Origin: CAYZHM01 sp964478225
GTDB taxonomy: Bacteria > Pseudomonadota > Alphaproteobacteria > Micavibrionales > Micavibrionaceae
Direction: 5' to 3'
DNA length: 64,000 nucleotides
NCBI GenBank assembly: GCA_964478225.1
Contig: CAYZHM010000002.1
Location: 124,001 to 188,000 of the forward strand
Part shown: positions 25,908 to 34,713 of the stretch, one piece after another
How the letters are laid out: every line of letters begins with the position of its first letter
Numbering within the stretch: position 1 is the first letter of the stretch
Notes under the pieces: model-generated
Databases searched by the model: none
What the model was told of the DNA's origin: nothing
What the model saw: only the letters and a program-made list of their open reading frames with translations
Translations under genes and position numbers: made by a program

Positions 25908-26840
25908 TTAACCAAGACGCCAATCTTCAAATCCCAAATTATACGGGTCATCCGGGCCGTCATCATCCAGTTCGTTTTCAAGGTGCTGACGATCTGGATT
26001 TTGGCTATCGAGATAGCTTTCAGTGAGCTCCCTATAAATCTTCTTTGCTTGTTTGCTCCAGTTGGCAGTATCCGCGCTGAAAGGTTCTTGGTCTTCCTTG
26101 TGTGTGGCCCAAGCGATGGCTGCATAGGCGGCTTGTAGTTTTTCCAAAAGGGCTGGAGAGAAATTAAAGCAATCCTGCGGGGTTGGCGCCTGTTCTTGGT
26201 CGTAGGTCATTAAGTCATAGAGCGCCTCTGATGTGAAAAAATTCGGCTCAAGCAGTCCGCTATATTTCACACACTCTGCCTTGATCATGGGCTGATCTTC
26301 GCTGTTTGACCAAAACATCATATGGAATTTCACGTCCACGAGATCGGAAAAACCCTCTTCAGAAAAAGGGTCTTCGGAATCGCCGAAATAGTTCTCGGAG
26401 CGCGGGTTGTCCTTGCTTATATAATCCTCTTTTAACCTTTCGAATTCGGCAATCCGGTTTTCACCTTCCTGTTCCTCAACATATTCGCATGCACATTCGC
26501 CTTTGTCTTTGATTGCGGCCCATTGCAGCGCCCAAAGGGCGGCTTCGAATTGTTCGAAGACCATCTCAGGGAAGCGTTGTATTCTTTGGTTATTTTGGGT
26601 CTGGCAGATTTCAACAACTTCTTCTTCTGTCAGCTCCATGTCTTCGGTTTCTATGCCCCTTGACACCTCAACCATCAACATAGGCTCTTGGCTTTTTGAA
26701 TGCCAGACCATTTGAATAAGCCGAATGTTCGTTACGCTTCCAAGATTGAGGACATCGATGATGTCTTCGTCTTCAAACTCAAAACCGTCGCCGCCTTGGT
26801 TGTTATAAAACTCAGAAAGATCGTCTTGCTCGTTGCTCAT
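25908..26840 (-). CDS. Acidic protein with two internal repeats, 310 aa
   Basis: I do not recognise this protein. It is very acidic and opens with a disordered-looking Asp/Glu stretch. Two similar halves are visible: about residues 33-150 and 165-290. Paired motifs include QEPMLMVEVSRG/DQPMIKAECVKYSG, LTEEEVVEI/TSEALYDLM, FEQFEAALWALQWAAIKD/LLEKLQAAYAAIAWATHKED and FERLKEDYISKDNPR/YRELTESYLDSQNPD. Each half looks like two strands followed by three helices. There is no signal peptide or membrane segment. It is followed by a shorter possible relative (25498-25878). Function unknown. Confidence 0.78.
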   Translation of the reverse strand: MSNEQDDLSEFYNNQGGDGFEFEDEDIIDVLNLGSVTNIRLIQMVWHSKSQEPMLMVEVSRGIETEDMELTEEEVVEICQTQNNQRIQRFPEMVFEQFEAALWALQWAAIKDKGECACEYVEEQEGENRIAEFERLKEDYISKDNPRSENYFGDSEDPFSEEGFSDLVDVKFHMMFWSNSEDQPMIKAECVKYSGLLEPNFFTSEALYDLMTYDQEQAPTPQDCFNFSPALLEKLQAAYAAIAWATHKEDQEPFSADTANWSKQAKKIYRELTESYLDSQNPDRQHLENELDDDGPDDPYNLGFEDWRLG

Positions 26841-26931
26841 ATTTTACGCAGTTTTTGCTGTGGTCATAAAATTTTTTTGCATGGCGCTTTAGCTCTTGTC
26901 AAGCTTTGCCTTGGTTTTTCTGGCTTTTTGC

Positions 26932-27318
26932 CTAGCTCGCCAGGTTGTACACGGCGTGTGGGTTTAGGGAGTTTGCTACGTTCTTTGCCATTCTTGCCGC
27001 GCGGGTGCTGGGTTTTATTTGGAGCTTGGCATCGCGTGGCGCGCTCATAGCCCCATTTTCGATGGCCGCAATATTTAAGGCTACAAAAGCATCGTGAATG
27101 ACTTTAAGGCCGGCCTTATCGAAGACGTCTTTTTGATAGAGGTAGAAATCTTGCAAATCTTCTGCGGTACAAAGTATATTGCGAGCCACTTGGTCGTGAC
27201 GATCATAGAAAAATTGCATTCTTGCATAGAGTTGACCCTCGTGATTTACGAGGCCCCATACGGCCACTTCCTTGATCTCGGGATCGGCAGAAGCTTGTTT
27301 TTTAAAGGCTTTTTTCAT
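26932..27318 (-). CDS. Hypothetical protein, 128 aa
   Basis: I do not recognise this protein. An N-terminal basic stretch (MKKAFKKQASADPEIKE) is followed by strands (VAVWGLVNHEGQLYARMQFFYD) and helices (LCTAEDLQDFYLYQKDVF, AFVALNIAAIENG). The strand-strand-helix order and a 'T-E-E/A-D-L' helix start recall one repeat of the next protein (25908-26840), weakly. The C-terminus is basic (STRAARMAKNVANS). The roughly 95-base AT-rich stretch to ubiH probably holds its promoter, but no near-consensus boxes are obvious. Confidence 0.7.
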   Translation of the reverse strand: MKKAFKKQASADPEIKEVAVWGLVNHEGQLYARMQFFYDRHDQVARNILCTAEDLQDFYLYQKDVFDKAGLKVIHDAFVALNIAAIENGAMSAPRDAKLQIKPSTRAARMAKNVANSLNPHAVYNLAS

Positions 27319-27413
27319 CGTCCAAAAAGTCTCAAAATACTCAAAATTGCATGTTTTATTACACTATTTGCGTTTTTTAACACATATTGAGTGGTAGCGC
27401 AATGTTTTGCATA

Positions 27414-28607
27414 TTAAAAATCGCCCATGGCCTGGCGCATGAAAAACTTCTTGGCGGGGGTTAGTTTTGAAACGGCGCGAAGGCCGATCTTTCTTGCGAG
27501 GCGCAGCGGGAGGAAATTGTTGGAAAACAGACGGTTCAAAGTATCGGTCATAGCAACCATGGCCATGTTGTCAGGACGGCGCTGGCGTTGGTAGCGTTCA
27601 AGCAATTCGCTGTCTCCAAGATCTGCGCCGGATTTTGCTGCGACTGTGAGCAAATCGCTTAACGCTTTGATATCCCGAAAGCCGAGATTAAGCCCCTGCC
27701 CGGCGATCGGGTGAATTCCATGCGCGGCATCAGCAATGAGCGCCATACGCGGCCGGATATATTCCGCTGCATGAACAAGAGAGAGGGGAAAGGAAAAGCG
27801 TTTCCCGGTTAGTTTGATATTGCCGTAGCGCTCAGGAAAACGTGCGGCCAGCGCGATTTCGAAATCCTTATCGCTTAAATTCATGAGGGATTGTTTTTGA
27901 GGGCCATGTTCTGTGAAGACGACGGCGGAGCGATGCGTTCCGTCCTGTTCATCGTGCATGGGCAAAATTGCGAACGGGCCCGCCGGAAAGAAATGCTCGA
28001 CCGCAACATTGTTGTGCGGGTTTTTGTGTGCAGCAATACAGATCATCGCGCGTTGATTGTATGACCATTCACGCACAGGCACGTCCATCCATTTCCGGGT
28101 GAAGGAATTTTTTCCATCGGCGCCAATAATCAATTTTGCACTTAAAGTTGTTCCATCGGCGAGAACAGCTTTTGCTGCGTTATCTGTGATCTCAAAATCT
28201 TGCACGCTGGCGGGGGCAATGTGAGAGACTGATTTCAGTGCTTTCATTTGCTGCATTTGGGCGGCGCGCAAGTCACGGTTGTCCACGATCCATCCGAAGG
28301 CTTCTTGGCCTGAGTCCTGGCTTAAAAATTCGAGCAACACCGAAGAGCCGCCATCAAGAATTTCGATGTCCTTTATCGTGCAAATTTTGGGGCCAAGATG
28401 TTGCCAGATGCCGGCTTCATCCAGAATTTTCCTTGAGCCATAAGAAATGGCCGTGGTGCGTTCGTCCGCTTTGAGTAGAGCGGCAGGATCCGCCGCATCA
28501 ATACAGGCCACTTTGATATTGGCCTTGCCCAACATGCACGCCATTGTCATGCCGGCCAAGCCGCCGCCGATGACGATAACGTCGAAATCGTTTTTCCTTA
28601 TGCTCAT
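27414..28607 (-). CDS. UbiH/UbiF/VisC/COQ6 family FAD-dependent hydroxylase
   Basis: A 397-residue flavoprotein monooxygenase of the ubiquinone biosynthesis family. FAD contacts: N-terminal DVIVIGGGLAGMTMACMLG, middle LIIGADGKNSFTRKW (the DG motif), and C-terminal ALIADAAHGIHPIAGQGLNLG, which is diagnostic of this family. It probably hydroxylates the aromatic ring of a ubiquinone precursor; which ring position cannot be said from sequence. The ATG at 28607 (MSIRKNDFDVIV) is chosen over an upstream extension that lacks family similarity. It is divergent from the MAPEG gene. Confidence 0.93.
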   Translation of the reverse strand: MSIRKNDFDVIVIGGGLAGMTMACMLGKANIKVACIDAADPAALLKADERTTAISYGSRKILDEAGIWQHLGPKICTIKDIEILDGGSSVLLEFLSQDSGQEAFGWIVDNRDLRAAQMQQMKALKSVSHIAPASVQDFEITDNAAKAVLADGTTLSAKLIIGADGKNSFTRKWMDVPVREWSYNQRAMICIAAHKNPHNNVAVEHFFPAGPFAILPMHDEQDGTHRSAVVFTEHGPQKQSLMNLSDKDFEIALAARFPERYGNIKLTGKRFSFPLSLVHAAEYIRPRMALIADAAHGIHPIAGQGLNLGFRDIKALSDLLTVAAKSGADLGDSELLERYQRQRRPDNMAMVAMTDTLNRLFSNNFLPLRLARKIGLRAVSKLTPAKKFFMRQAMGDF

Positions 28608-28673
28608 AGGGTTTTTATTTAGGCCTGAATTTGTTTGCTTTACAAGGGCGAAAGAACATTTCAATGTAGAGAG

Positions 28674-29054
28674 ATGATTACAGGTTTTTACGCTGGAGTG
28701 CTGGGTGTTTGCGTTGCCCCTCTTATTTTTCGCGTTGTGAAGCGCCGTATGGAGTACAGAATTTCGCTTGGGGATGGCGGGAACCGCGATTTACAGCGCC
28801 ATATCCGGGCGCATGGTAATTTCATTGAAACCGTTCCCTTTGCGCTTTTATTGATGCTGATGAACGAGCTTTCGGGTGCGGATTCTTGGTTTATCCATGT
28901 TCTTGGTGTGCTTTTGATCTGCGGGAGGGGGCTGCATTATTTTGAACTTACGCAGGGGACGGGGTATGGGCGCTTACGTCCGATTGGAATGGCCATGACC
29001 ATTACGGTTTACCTCGCCGGGGCGATTGGCTGTATTCTTTTATCGTTGCGCTAG
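28674..29054 (+). CDS. MAPEG family membrane protein
   Basis: A 126-residue protein with four membrane helices, matching the MAPEG family (eicosanoid and glutathione metabolism relatives): RMEYRISLGDGGNRDLQRHIRAHGNFIETVPFALLLM contains the conserved N-x-x-E-x-x-P and R-x-H-x-N-x-x-E core (quoted in part), followed by RGLHYFELTQ. Bacterial members are mostly uncharacterised. The ATG at 28674 is chosen because upstream residues are polar and overlap the ubiH promoter region. It is convergent with the gene at 29060. Confidence 0.88.
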   Translation: MITGFYAGVLGVCVAPLIFRVVKRRMEYRISLGDGGNRDLQRHIRAHGNFIETVPFALLLMLMNELSGADSWFIHVLGVLLICGRGLHYFELTQGTGYGRLRPIGMAMTITVYLAGAIGCILLSLR

Positions 29055-29059
29055 AAAAA

Positions 29060-29683
29060 TCAGGAAACTGGACACTTGATGCGGACGGGAAGGTCGGCGG
29101 CGATTGGTTCATCATCCATCATTTCGATCATTCCAGAAGGCTGGACAGAGAAATTGGCGATGAAAAGGGCGTTGGAGTAAAACACCACGGCGTTACAGAG
29201 ATAATGGCCCTGGTCGTTCATCCCTTCGAACTCAGCTTCACGTATTGTGCCTTCGATCACGGCTTTTGTCGTTTCATCCATACCTTCTTTCGGCATGTTG
29301 GGATCATTCATAGATTCCGCGATGTAGAATGGCCCTTCTTCGCCGCGCACAAAGAAACAGAAAAAACGAAGATATTCGAGAACGTTTTCGTTGTTCACTT
29401 TAATTGGTGCTTTGGCATTCACTTCATGGATCGGGGGCGAGGTGCCGTTCAGGCGGAAAAGATTGCCTTGGTCCGTCAAATAATACACGTATAAGTTTTG
29501 ATCGACCCAAGCAGGATCACGTACACGGATCAATGCGACGCTCTCGTAAAAAGGCAGCGTACGCCAGTGAACCTTTGTGGTTTCAGCACGAACCTGGAGC
29601 TTGTTGTCAATCGGACCGATCTGGTCGAGAAACCCCGCCAGCTCTTCACCGCTTACTTCGTTCCAGTTGCTATCGTGATACAT
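29060..29683 (-). CDS. Conserved hypothetical protein, 207 aa
   Basis: I do not recognise a named family. It is soluble, with alternating strands and helices. Landmarks: MYHDSNWNEVSGEELAGFLD at the N-terminus, TLPFYESVALIRVRDPAW, then YYLTDQGNLFRLNGTSPPIH, ENVLEYLRFFCFFVRGEEG, and FYSNALFIANFSVQPSGMI near the C-terminus. An AAAGG five to eight bases before the ATG at 29683 decides the start over a TTG-initiated extension that is basic and unlike the rest. No catalytic motif is evident. Confidence 0.78.
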   Translation of the reverse strand: MYHDSNWNEVSGEELAGFLDQIGPIDNKLQVRAETTKVHWRTLPFYESVALIRVRDPAWVDQNLYVYYLTDQGNLFRLNGTSPPIHEVNAKAPIKVNNENVLEYLRFFCFFVRGEEGPFYIAESMNDPNMPKEGMDETTKAVIEGTIREAEFEGMNDQGHYLCNAVVFYSNALFIANFSVQPSGMIEMMDDEPIAADLPVRIKCPVS

Positions 29684-29753
29684 AAAAGCCTTTGTAACCT
29701 TATTAAAATTAGTACTTTGTAATATTGCTAAAATTATGCTGCGGCGCAAGCTA

Positions 29754-30959
29754 TTATTTTGTTTCTTGCGGGCCTTCCCGCGATTCTGCAACAATCATAC
29801 AACTGCCCAAAATATAGGTAAAAAGCCCAAGCCACCATCCCTGCCAAATGCCATAGGTTGTTAATGCGACAGAGATAAGAGCAAGGAAAACTGCGAGATA
29901 GAAGCGACCTGTTGTTTCCGATTTTAAAAAGGAACGATGGATGGAATACAAAATATGGATAATGAGTGCGATTGCCATAACGGCCCCCAGAGCGCCAAAT
30001 TCGATCCATATCTGCAACGCAAAATTATGGGGATGGAGAACGTCGGACGTTACGCGGTAGATGTTTTTGCTATCGAAATCGCCAAGCAGCCTTGTTGCTT
30101 CAATCCCGAAGCCAAGGAATGGCTTTTCCAAGGTCTTGCGGGCAACAAAGTCCCATATCTCCATGCGCTCGGTTGCGTAGGCTTCACTAAACCACTGACG
30201 GCCATCCAAAGCCGCTGCGCAATGCTCGTATAAGAAGATGGCCATGGGGACGGCGCCGAGTGTGATGATTGTGAGCGCTACGGCCGTGACCAGCCAGGGC
30301 ATTTTTGAGCGCAAAGGAAGCCACCAGCGTATAGCAGCAAAAATAATCAAAGCCAGTTGAGAACTTTGACTGTCGGACATCATCACAACAAGAAAAAGCA
30401 AAGCCCCAGCGCAATAATCAAGCCTTTGCCATTTGCTGATGATGAAGAGAGGCAGTGAGCAGAAAAAATAAATGACGATTGTGCGATTCATATACGAGGT
30501 TCCGCCGAAACGCTCCGTATCGTGTAGGTGTTGTACGATCCATCCGCCTGTTAAAAATTCGAATAAAATAAAAAGTCCGGTGATGATGGATATAACGCGC
30601 AGGATTGTATGAAATTTTTGGCGTGCGGAGTCGCCGAGCGCGGGAATCCAGGATGTTAAAAGAATTGCTCCAAGGAATATCGGAGCGGTTTTGACGAGGC
30701 GATCCCATGTCATTTCCCTATCAATCGCCCAAAGAGAGCTGAGGCCAATCAGACCCACAATAGCGAGCGACCATAATAACGGACTTTTTTGAAAGGGTGG
30801 CCATTGACGTGTTTGATAAAATGTTATGAGGCAGGCGAGCAATGCCACGATCCCTGGCAGGAAAGATATGGCGCGCGGGAAAATCGCCCCGATAAGGGGA
30901 ACAAGCGCGAAAAGCGTAACAAGAATAAGAGAGCTGCGCTGATCAGGGCTGGACGGCAT
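29754..30959 (-). CDS. O-antigen ligase / Wzy-type membrane protein
   Basis: A 401-residue protein with about 11 to 12 membrane helices. The large exported loop near residues 290-345 (EIWDFVARKTLEKPFLGFGIEATR, in parts, then VLHPHNFALQIWIEFG) carries the P-x-x-G-x-G and HPHN motifs typical of the O-antigen ligase (Wzy_C/WaaL) family. Members join or polymerise lipid-linked glycans on the periplasmic side. The start at 30959 (MPSSPDQRSS) overlaps the end of the upstream small gene by 17 bases. No other LPS genes are adjacent. Confidence 0.88.
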   Translation of the reverse strand: MPSSPDQRSSLILVTLFALVPLIGAIFPRAISFLPGIVALLACLITFYQTRQWPPFQKSPLLWSLAIVGLIGLSSLWAIDREMTWDRLVKTAPIFLGAILLTSWIPALGDSARQKFHTILRVISIITGLFILFEFLTGGWIVQHLHDTERFGGTSYMNRTIVIYFFCSLPLFIISKWQRLDYCAGALLFLVVMMSDSQSSQLALIIFAAIRWWLPLRSKMPWLVTAVALTIITLGAVPMAIFLYEHCAAALDGRQWFSEAYATERMEIWDFVARKTLEKPFLGFGIEATRLLGDFDSKNIYRVTSDVLHPHNFALQIWIEFGALGAVMAIALIIHILYSIHRSFLKSETTGRFYLAVFLALISVALTTYGIWQGWWLGLFTYILGSCMIVAESREGPQETK

Positions 30960-31224
30960 TGTCCTGCTGCGGCTGATCTTCTTGTGCTGCATCCTGAGGA
31001 GTGGTTTGGTTATCAGGGACAATTTCTTCGTCGCCTGCTGCTGGCATGATGTCTTGCAACGCTTTTGCGGCTTCTTCATCGGCCAGCAATTGTTCTTGAG
31101 GGGTCGCGCCTAAAGCGGCCGGAGCCTGGCCGTAAAAACGATCACCAAACTCATCCGCAGCATTCGCAGTGCTCGCTGCGAGGACAAGTGCACATGTTAT
31201 CGAAAGAAATCCTATATTTTTCAT
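30943..31224 (-). CDS. Small exported protein with Gln/Asp/Pro-rich tail, 93 aa
   Basis: I do not recognise this protein. It has a clear signal peptide (MKNIGFLSITCALVLAASTANA, cleaved near residue 22) followed by an Ala/Glu helix (EQLLADEEAAKALQDIM) and a low-complexity tail of Gln, Asp, Pro and Glu. AAAGGTG seven bases before the ATG supports the start. It overlaps the O-antigen ligase start by 17 bases, so it may be cotranscribed. Function unknown. Confidence 0.7.
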   Translation of the reverse strand: MKNIGFLSITCALVLAASTANAADEFGDRFYGQAPAALGATPQEQLLADEEAAKALQDIMPAAGDEEIVPDNQTTPQDAAQEDQPQQDNAVQP

Positions 31225-31252
31225 AGCCAACACCTTTTAACCTTTGAAGAAA

Positions 31253-31328
<76 letters not shown>

Positions 31329-31334
31329 CTAATC

Positions 31335-31374
31335 AAAAGAGACGACTAGCAATAACTGCTTGTCGTCTCTTTTT
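31335..31374 (-). terminator. Intrinsic terminator after mscL
   Basis: On the minus strand AAAAGAGACGAC, a loop, then GTCGTCTCTTTT form a long stem with a T-run (TTTTGATT). It lies 19 bases after the mscL stop. It also stands directly before tRNA-Ala, which would then depend on read-through or on a promoter within the hairpin. The symmetric A and T runs would allow bidirectional function. Confidence 0.7.
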
Positions 31375-31392
31375 CAAGATTTTTAAACGTGA

Positions 31393-31815
31393 TTATTTCT
31401 TTTTCGCAAGCAAATCGCGGATTTCGGTCAAAAGAACGATGTCCTTTGAGGGTGGAGGCGCGTCTTTTGCTTTCGGGTCTTCCGCAGCTTCCTTCAGCTT
31501 GTTCACTGCCTTTACGAGCAGAAAAATCACAAAAGCCACAATCAGGAAATTGATCACCGCATTAGCAAAAGCACCGTAGGCAATGGCGGGAGCGCCCGCC
31601 TCTTTGGCGGCGGCCAGTGTTGCGTAGGATCCCCCATCAAGGACGAAGAACTTATCACTAAAATCTACCCCGCCTGTGATTACACCAATAACCGGCATAA
31701 GAAGATCACCAACCATCGAGGTTACAATTGCAGTAAATGCTGCGCCCATAATGATACCCACGGCCATGTCCATGACGTTGCCGCGGGCGATAAATTTTCT
31801 GAATTCATTAAGCAT
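31393..31815 (-). CDS. mscL: Large-conductance mechanosensitive channel MscL
   Basis: A 140-residue channel: N-terminal amphipathic helix (MLNEFRKFIARGNVMD), TM1 (MAVGIIMGAAFTAIVTSMV, the glycine-rich pore helix), a periplasmic loop (KFFVLDGG), TM2 (FANAVINFLIVAFVIFLLV) and the cytoplasmic C-terminal helix bundle (IVLLTEIRDLLAKKK). It protects against hypo-osmotic shock. The ATG at 31815 matches the family start. mscS lies 11 bases upstream on the same strand, so they form a two-gene osmotic-safety operon. Confidence 0.97.
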   Translation of the reverse strand: MLNEFRKFIARGNVMDMAVGIIMGAAFTAIVTSMVGDLLMPVIGVITGGVDFSDKFFVLDGGSYATLAAAKEAGAPAIAYGAFANAVINFLIVAFVIFLLVKAVNKLKEAAEDPKAKDAPPPSKDIVLLTEIRDLLAKKK

Positions 31816-31825
31816 GATTGTCTCC

Positions 31826-32707
31826 TTATGCTGCTTTAGTAGAAGGTTTAGATTTTTTTGGTTTATCATCCTTTGTAAATCCTCCGTCGATAATATGAAG
31901 ATCGCGTTGCGGGAATGGAATTGTGATGCCGGCCTTATCCAGCGCAACCTTGATATTTTCCAACAAATCAAAACGTGCCGGCCAGTAATCTTCAGTTTTG
32001 ACCCATGGGCGAACGACGAAGTTCACCGAAGAATCCGCAAGTTCTGCTACGCCAATCACATATTCAGGATTTTTAAGAACACGCGGATCGGATGTCAGAA
32101 CCTTAGCGATGACCTTGCGCGTTTGAGCGAGATCATCTGAATAGCTGACGCCGATGACCATATCGATGCGGCGCTGTTTTCGCATTGTGAAGTTGGTGAT
32201 GATGCCGCTGGTGATTTCGTTGTTGGGAACAATGACATGCTTATTGTCAGGGGTTGTGAAATTGGTGGTAAAGATAGAGATCTCTTCAACTTGTCCTTCA
32301 GTTCCCGCAGCATTCACGTAGTCGCCCACTTTGAAGGGGCGGAACAAGATGATCATCACCCCAGCCGCGAGATTGGAAAGAGAGCCTTGCAGGGCCAAAC
32401 CGACTGCCAAACCAGCGGCAGCAAGAGCGGCGGCCATGGATGTGGTCTCGATGCCTAGCTGACTGAGAGCGGCGATGACGACAAAAACCAGCAAAGCGGC
32501 GTTGATAACGTGTCCCGCAAAACCAATGAGTGTGGGATCAATTTTTGCCTTTTTCATCATGGCTTTGACGAGCATGGTCAGGCGCGCAGCAAGCCATTTC
32601 CCGACAAAGAAAATCAAGATGGCCAGGACAAGATTTAATCCATATTTGGTGGCGTATAAAATCGCCATGTCGCGGAGTGAATCGATATCGAGTTTAATGG
32701 TTTCCAT
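31826..32707 (-). CDS. mscS: Small-conductance mechanosensitive channel, MscS family
   Basis: A 293-residue protein with three N-terminal membrane helices. The pore helix contains MAAALAAAGLAVGLALQGSL followed by LAAGVMIILFRPFKVGDYV, the core MscS signature, and the beta domain has DYVNAAGTEGQVEEISIFTT and VPNNEITSGII. It gates at lower tension than MscL. The C-terminus is lysine-rich. Precedes mscL in the same operon. Confidence 0.95.
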   Translation of the reverse strand: METIKLDIDSLRDMAILYATKYGLNLVLAILIFFVGKWLAARLTMLVKAMMKKAKIDPTLIGFAGHVINAALLVFVVIAALSQLGIETTSMAAALAAAGLAVGLALQGSLSNLAAGVMIILFRPFKVGDYVNAAGTEGQVEEISIFTTNFTTPDNKHVIVPNNEITSGIITNFTMRKQRRIDMVIGVSYSDDLAQTRKVIAKVLTSDPRVLKNPEYVIGVAELADSSVNFVVRPWVKTEDYWPARFDLLENIKVALDKAGITIPFPQRDLHIIDGGFTKDDKPKKSKPSTKAA

Positions 32708-32741
32708 GTGTGTGCCTTTTGGTTGGGTGATGGGGAAGCAT

Positions 32742-32774
32742 AAAAAAAGCCGCCTGAATGATCAAGCGGCTTTT
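32742..32774 (-). terminator. Intrinsic terminator after the Bax inhibitor-1 gene
   Basis: On the minus strand AAAAGCCGC, a 12-base loop, GCGGCTTTTTTTA: a GC-rich stem with a seven-T run starting about 22 bases after the stop codon. It separates this gene from mscS-mscL. Confidence 0.85.
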
Positions 32775-32795
32775 ATGAAACGTCTATTTTTACGC

Positions 32796-33512
32796 TTAGT
32801 TGCGACTATTGCCGAAGAGGCGGAGCAACATCATGAACAGGTTGATGAAGTCCAGATATAAGCTCAGCGCGCCCATAACTGCGAGCTTGGCCAGCCCTTC
32901 AGAGCCATAGCCGACGTTATAGGTTTCCTTGATACGCTGGGTGTCCCACGCTGTCAGGCCGGTAAAGACGATCACGCCGATAATGGAGATCGCAAATTGC
33001 AGGCCCGAAGATTGCATAAAGAGGTTTACCAAGGATGCAATAATGATCCCGATCAAGCCCATGAACATGAGCGAGCCCATGCCGGAGAGATCTTTTTTGG
33101 TCGTGTAGCCGTAAATCGACATCCCGGCGAACATGCTTGCCGTAATGAAAAATGTGCGCGCAATGCTTTCGCCAGAGTATGCGAGGAAAATATACGACAG
33201 CGACAGGCCGAAAAGACCGGTCAGCAAGAAGTACAATCCCGTCACTGACGATACGGACATTGAGTGCAGTTTGCGCGGATTAAGGCCAAAAAAGATGATC
33301 CCCAACGGGGCCAAGGCAACAATAATGCCCAGGAAAGAGCCATGAATGGCCTGCATGACCTGCGGCATTTGCGAAACCGCGTAGGCGACGCCGCCTGTGA
33401 CTACCAAGCCGCCCGCCATCATGTTGTAGACGCGCACAAAATGCTCGCGCAGACCCGCGTCAATAACGCGACCCTCGGTTTTGGTGTTCATATCAAAATC
33501 TTTGTTTGCCAT
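32796..33512 (-). CDS. Bax inhibitor-1/YccA family membrane protein
   Basis: A 238-residue protein with seven membrane helices. Family features: the N-terminal RVYNMMAGGLVVTGGVAYA, LSLSYIFLAYSGESIARTFF, and the C-terminal VFTGLTAWDTQRIKE followed by ALSLYLDFINLFMMLLRLFG, where the conserved Asp residues (AWDTQ and LDFIN) sense pH and control calcium leak in BsYetJ. In bacteria YccA-type members interact with FtsH. The short N-terminal tail (MANKDFDMNTK) is polar. Has its own promoter and terminator. Confidence 0.93.
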   Translation of the reverse strand: MANKDFDMNTKTEGRVIDAGLREHFVRVYNMMAGGLVVTGGVAYAVSQMPQVMQAIHGSFLGIIVALAPLGIIFFGLNPRKLHSMSVSSVTGLYFLLTGLFGLSLSYIFLAYSGESIARTFFITASMFAGMSIYGYTTKKDLSGMGSLMFMGLIGIIIASLVNLFMQSSGLQFAISIIGVIVFTGLTAWDTQRIKETYNVGYGSEGLAKLAVMGALSLYLDFINLFMMLLRLFGNSRN

Positions 33513-33554
33513 GTGTTTTACTGTTCCTCCAATGGAAAGTTTTCTCTGTGATTA

Positions 33555-33583
33555 GATATAGTATTTATTGTAACAGATTTCAA
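33555..33583 (-). promoter_or_regulatory. Sigma-70-type promoter for the Bax inhibitor-1 gene
   Basis: On the minus strand TTGAAA (33583-33578), 17 bases, then TATATC (33560-33555). The gene starts at 33512 with GGAGG about 13 bases before the ATG. Confidence 0.6.
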
Positions 33584-33710
33584 AGGAAACCGTAAAAGCG
33601 TAAACATTTTAATCTTTTGCGATTTTATGTCTCTTTGGCTGGCGTCCTTTCCCTGCATGCGAATTTCTTTGATTTTGGCTTTCTTGACTTGGGATATTAA
33701 CTTTCTTTCT

Positions 33711-33740
33711 TTGAAAGTTTTCTTTGTCTATGGTTACAAT
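33711..33740 (+). promoter_or_regulatory. Sigma-70-type promoter at the head of the type IVB secretion locus
   Basis: TTGAAA (33711-33716) and TACAAT (33735-33740) are 18 bases apart, and CCCGGAGATATT leads to the ATG at 33771. This is the only convincing promoter seen before the rightward run of genes from the oxidoreductase to the TcpQ-like protein. Confidence 0.6.
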
Positions 33741-33770
33741 GAAGAAAGCACCCTTTGACCCGGAGATATT

Positions 33771-34601
33771 ATGAAGAATTTTCTGACTGTCCTTGCTGCG
33801 TTGATTTTGCTGCCTTCTGTGGTGATGGCGCAAGAAGCCATTCCCGAGCCACCGGGGCCGCTGCAGACACTAGCAACGGATGGGGCGCAGCTTCGCTATC
33901 TGGGCAAAGATTTTGGGGTTGATGCATGGATGGCCGTGAAAAACGGACAAGAGCAGTATTTTTACGCCCTGCCAGGCGGTGAGGCGTTTTTGTCGGGGAT
34001 CATGTATGACAAAAAGGGCAAGGTGGTGACGGTCGATCAGGTACGCCGGCTGATGAATAAGGGCGACAGTTTGCTGGACGCTCTGGCGTCAAACACCCCG
34101 GAGATGGATGCAAAGGACAAAGATGCCTATGAATTTAAATCGCCGTCCGAGCAAATGTTCTATGATGTTGAAAATTCCAACTGGGTGGCCTTGGGCAAAC
34201 AAGGGGCGCCGGTTGCGTATGCCTTTGTTGACCCTCAGTGCCCGCATTGTCATGATTTCATAAGTGATGTGCGTAAGGACATTGACGCGGGCAGTTTGCA
34301 ATTGCGGCTTGTTCCTGTCGGCTTTCGTGATGAAACTGTGGCGCAAGCAGCCTATTTGATTGCGACCCCCAATCCACAGGAAAAATGGTTTAAGCATATG
34401 GACGGCGATGCAACAGCGCTCCCCGCGAAGACGGAAATTAACACGCAAGGCGTGCAACGCAATCTTGCCATCATGCAATCCTGGGAATTTTCGGCAACGC
34501 CTATGGTGATATACCGCGCGAAAAACGGTCTGGTTAAAATCGTGCGGGGCCGACCACAAGACGCTAAGGCGGTTTTGGCTGATCTGGCCACGGCGGGCTG
34601 A
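33771..34601 (+). CDS. DsbC/DsbG-like periplasmic thiol-disulfide oxidoreductase
   Basis: A 276-residue exported protein. The signal peptide is residues 1-20 (VVMA|Q). After an N-terminal region like a DsbC dimerisation domain (FLSGIMYDKKGKVVTVDQV) comes a thioredoxin fold with the active site CPHC in VDPQCPHCHDF (near residue 156) and a cis-Pro segment FSATPMVIYRAKNG (near residue 241). The CPHC dipeptide is that of DsbA rather than the CGYC of DsbC; DsbG uses CPYC. It is the first gene of the secretion locus, so it likely forms or isomerises disulfides in envelope proteins of the system, perhaps the cysteine-containing paralogs at 45-51 kb. Own promoter upstream. Confidence 0.87.
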   Translation: MKNFLTVLAALILLPSVVMAQEAIPEPPGPLQTLATDGAQLRYLGKDFGVDAWMAVKNGQEQYFYALPGGEAFLSGIMYDKKGKVVTVDQVRRLMNKGDSLLDALASNTPEMDAKDKDAYEFKSPSEQMFYDVENSNWVALGKQGAPVAYAFVDPQCPHCHDFISDVRKDIDAGSLQLRLVPVGFRDETVAQAAYLIATPNPQEKWFKHMDGDATALPAKTEINTQGVQRNLAIMQSWEFSATPMVIYRAKNGLVKIVRGRPQDAKAVLADLATAG

Positions 34602-34713
34602 ATTTCGTTAAAAAATGCCTGCGCGCTTCTTCCCTTGCTCGCACTTACAAACTCGCCTTATAATGGGGTTTAAGAAGTAACTTTTTCTATAAAGGCGTTG
34701 TCCGCATTTTTTC

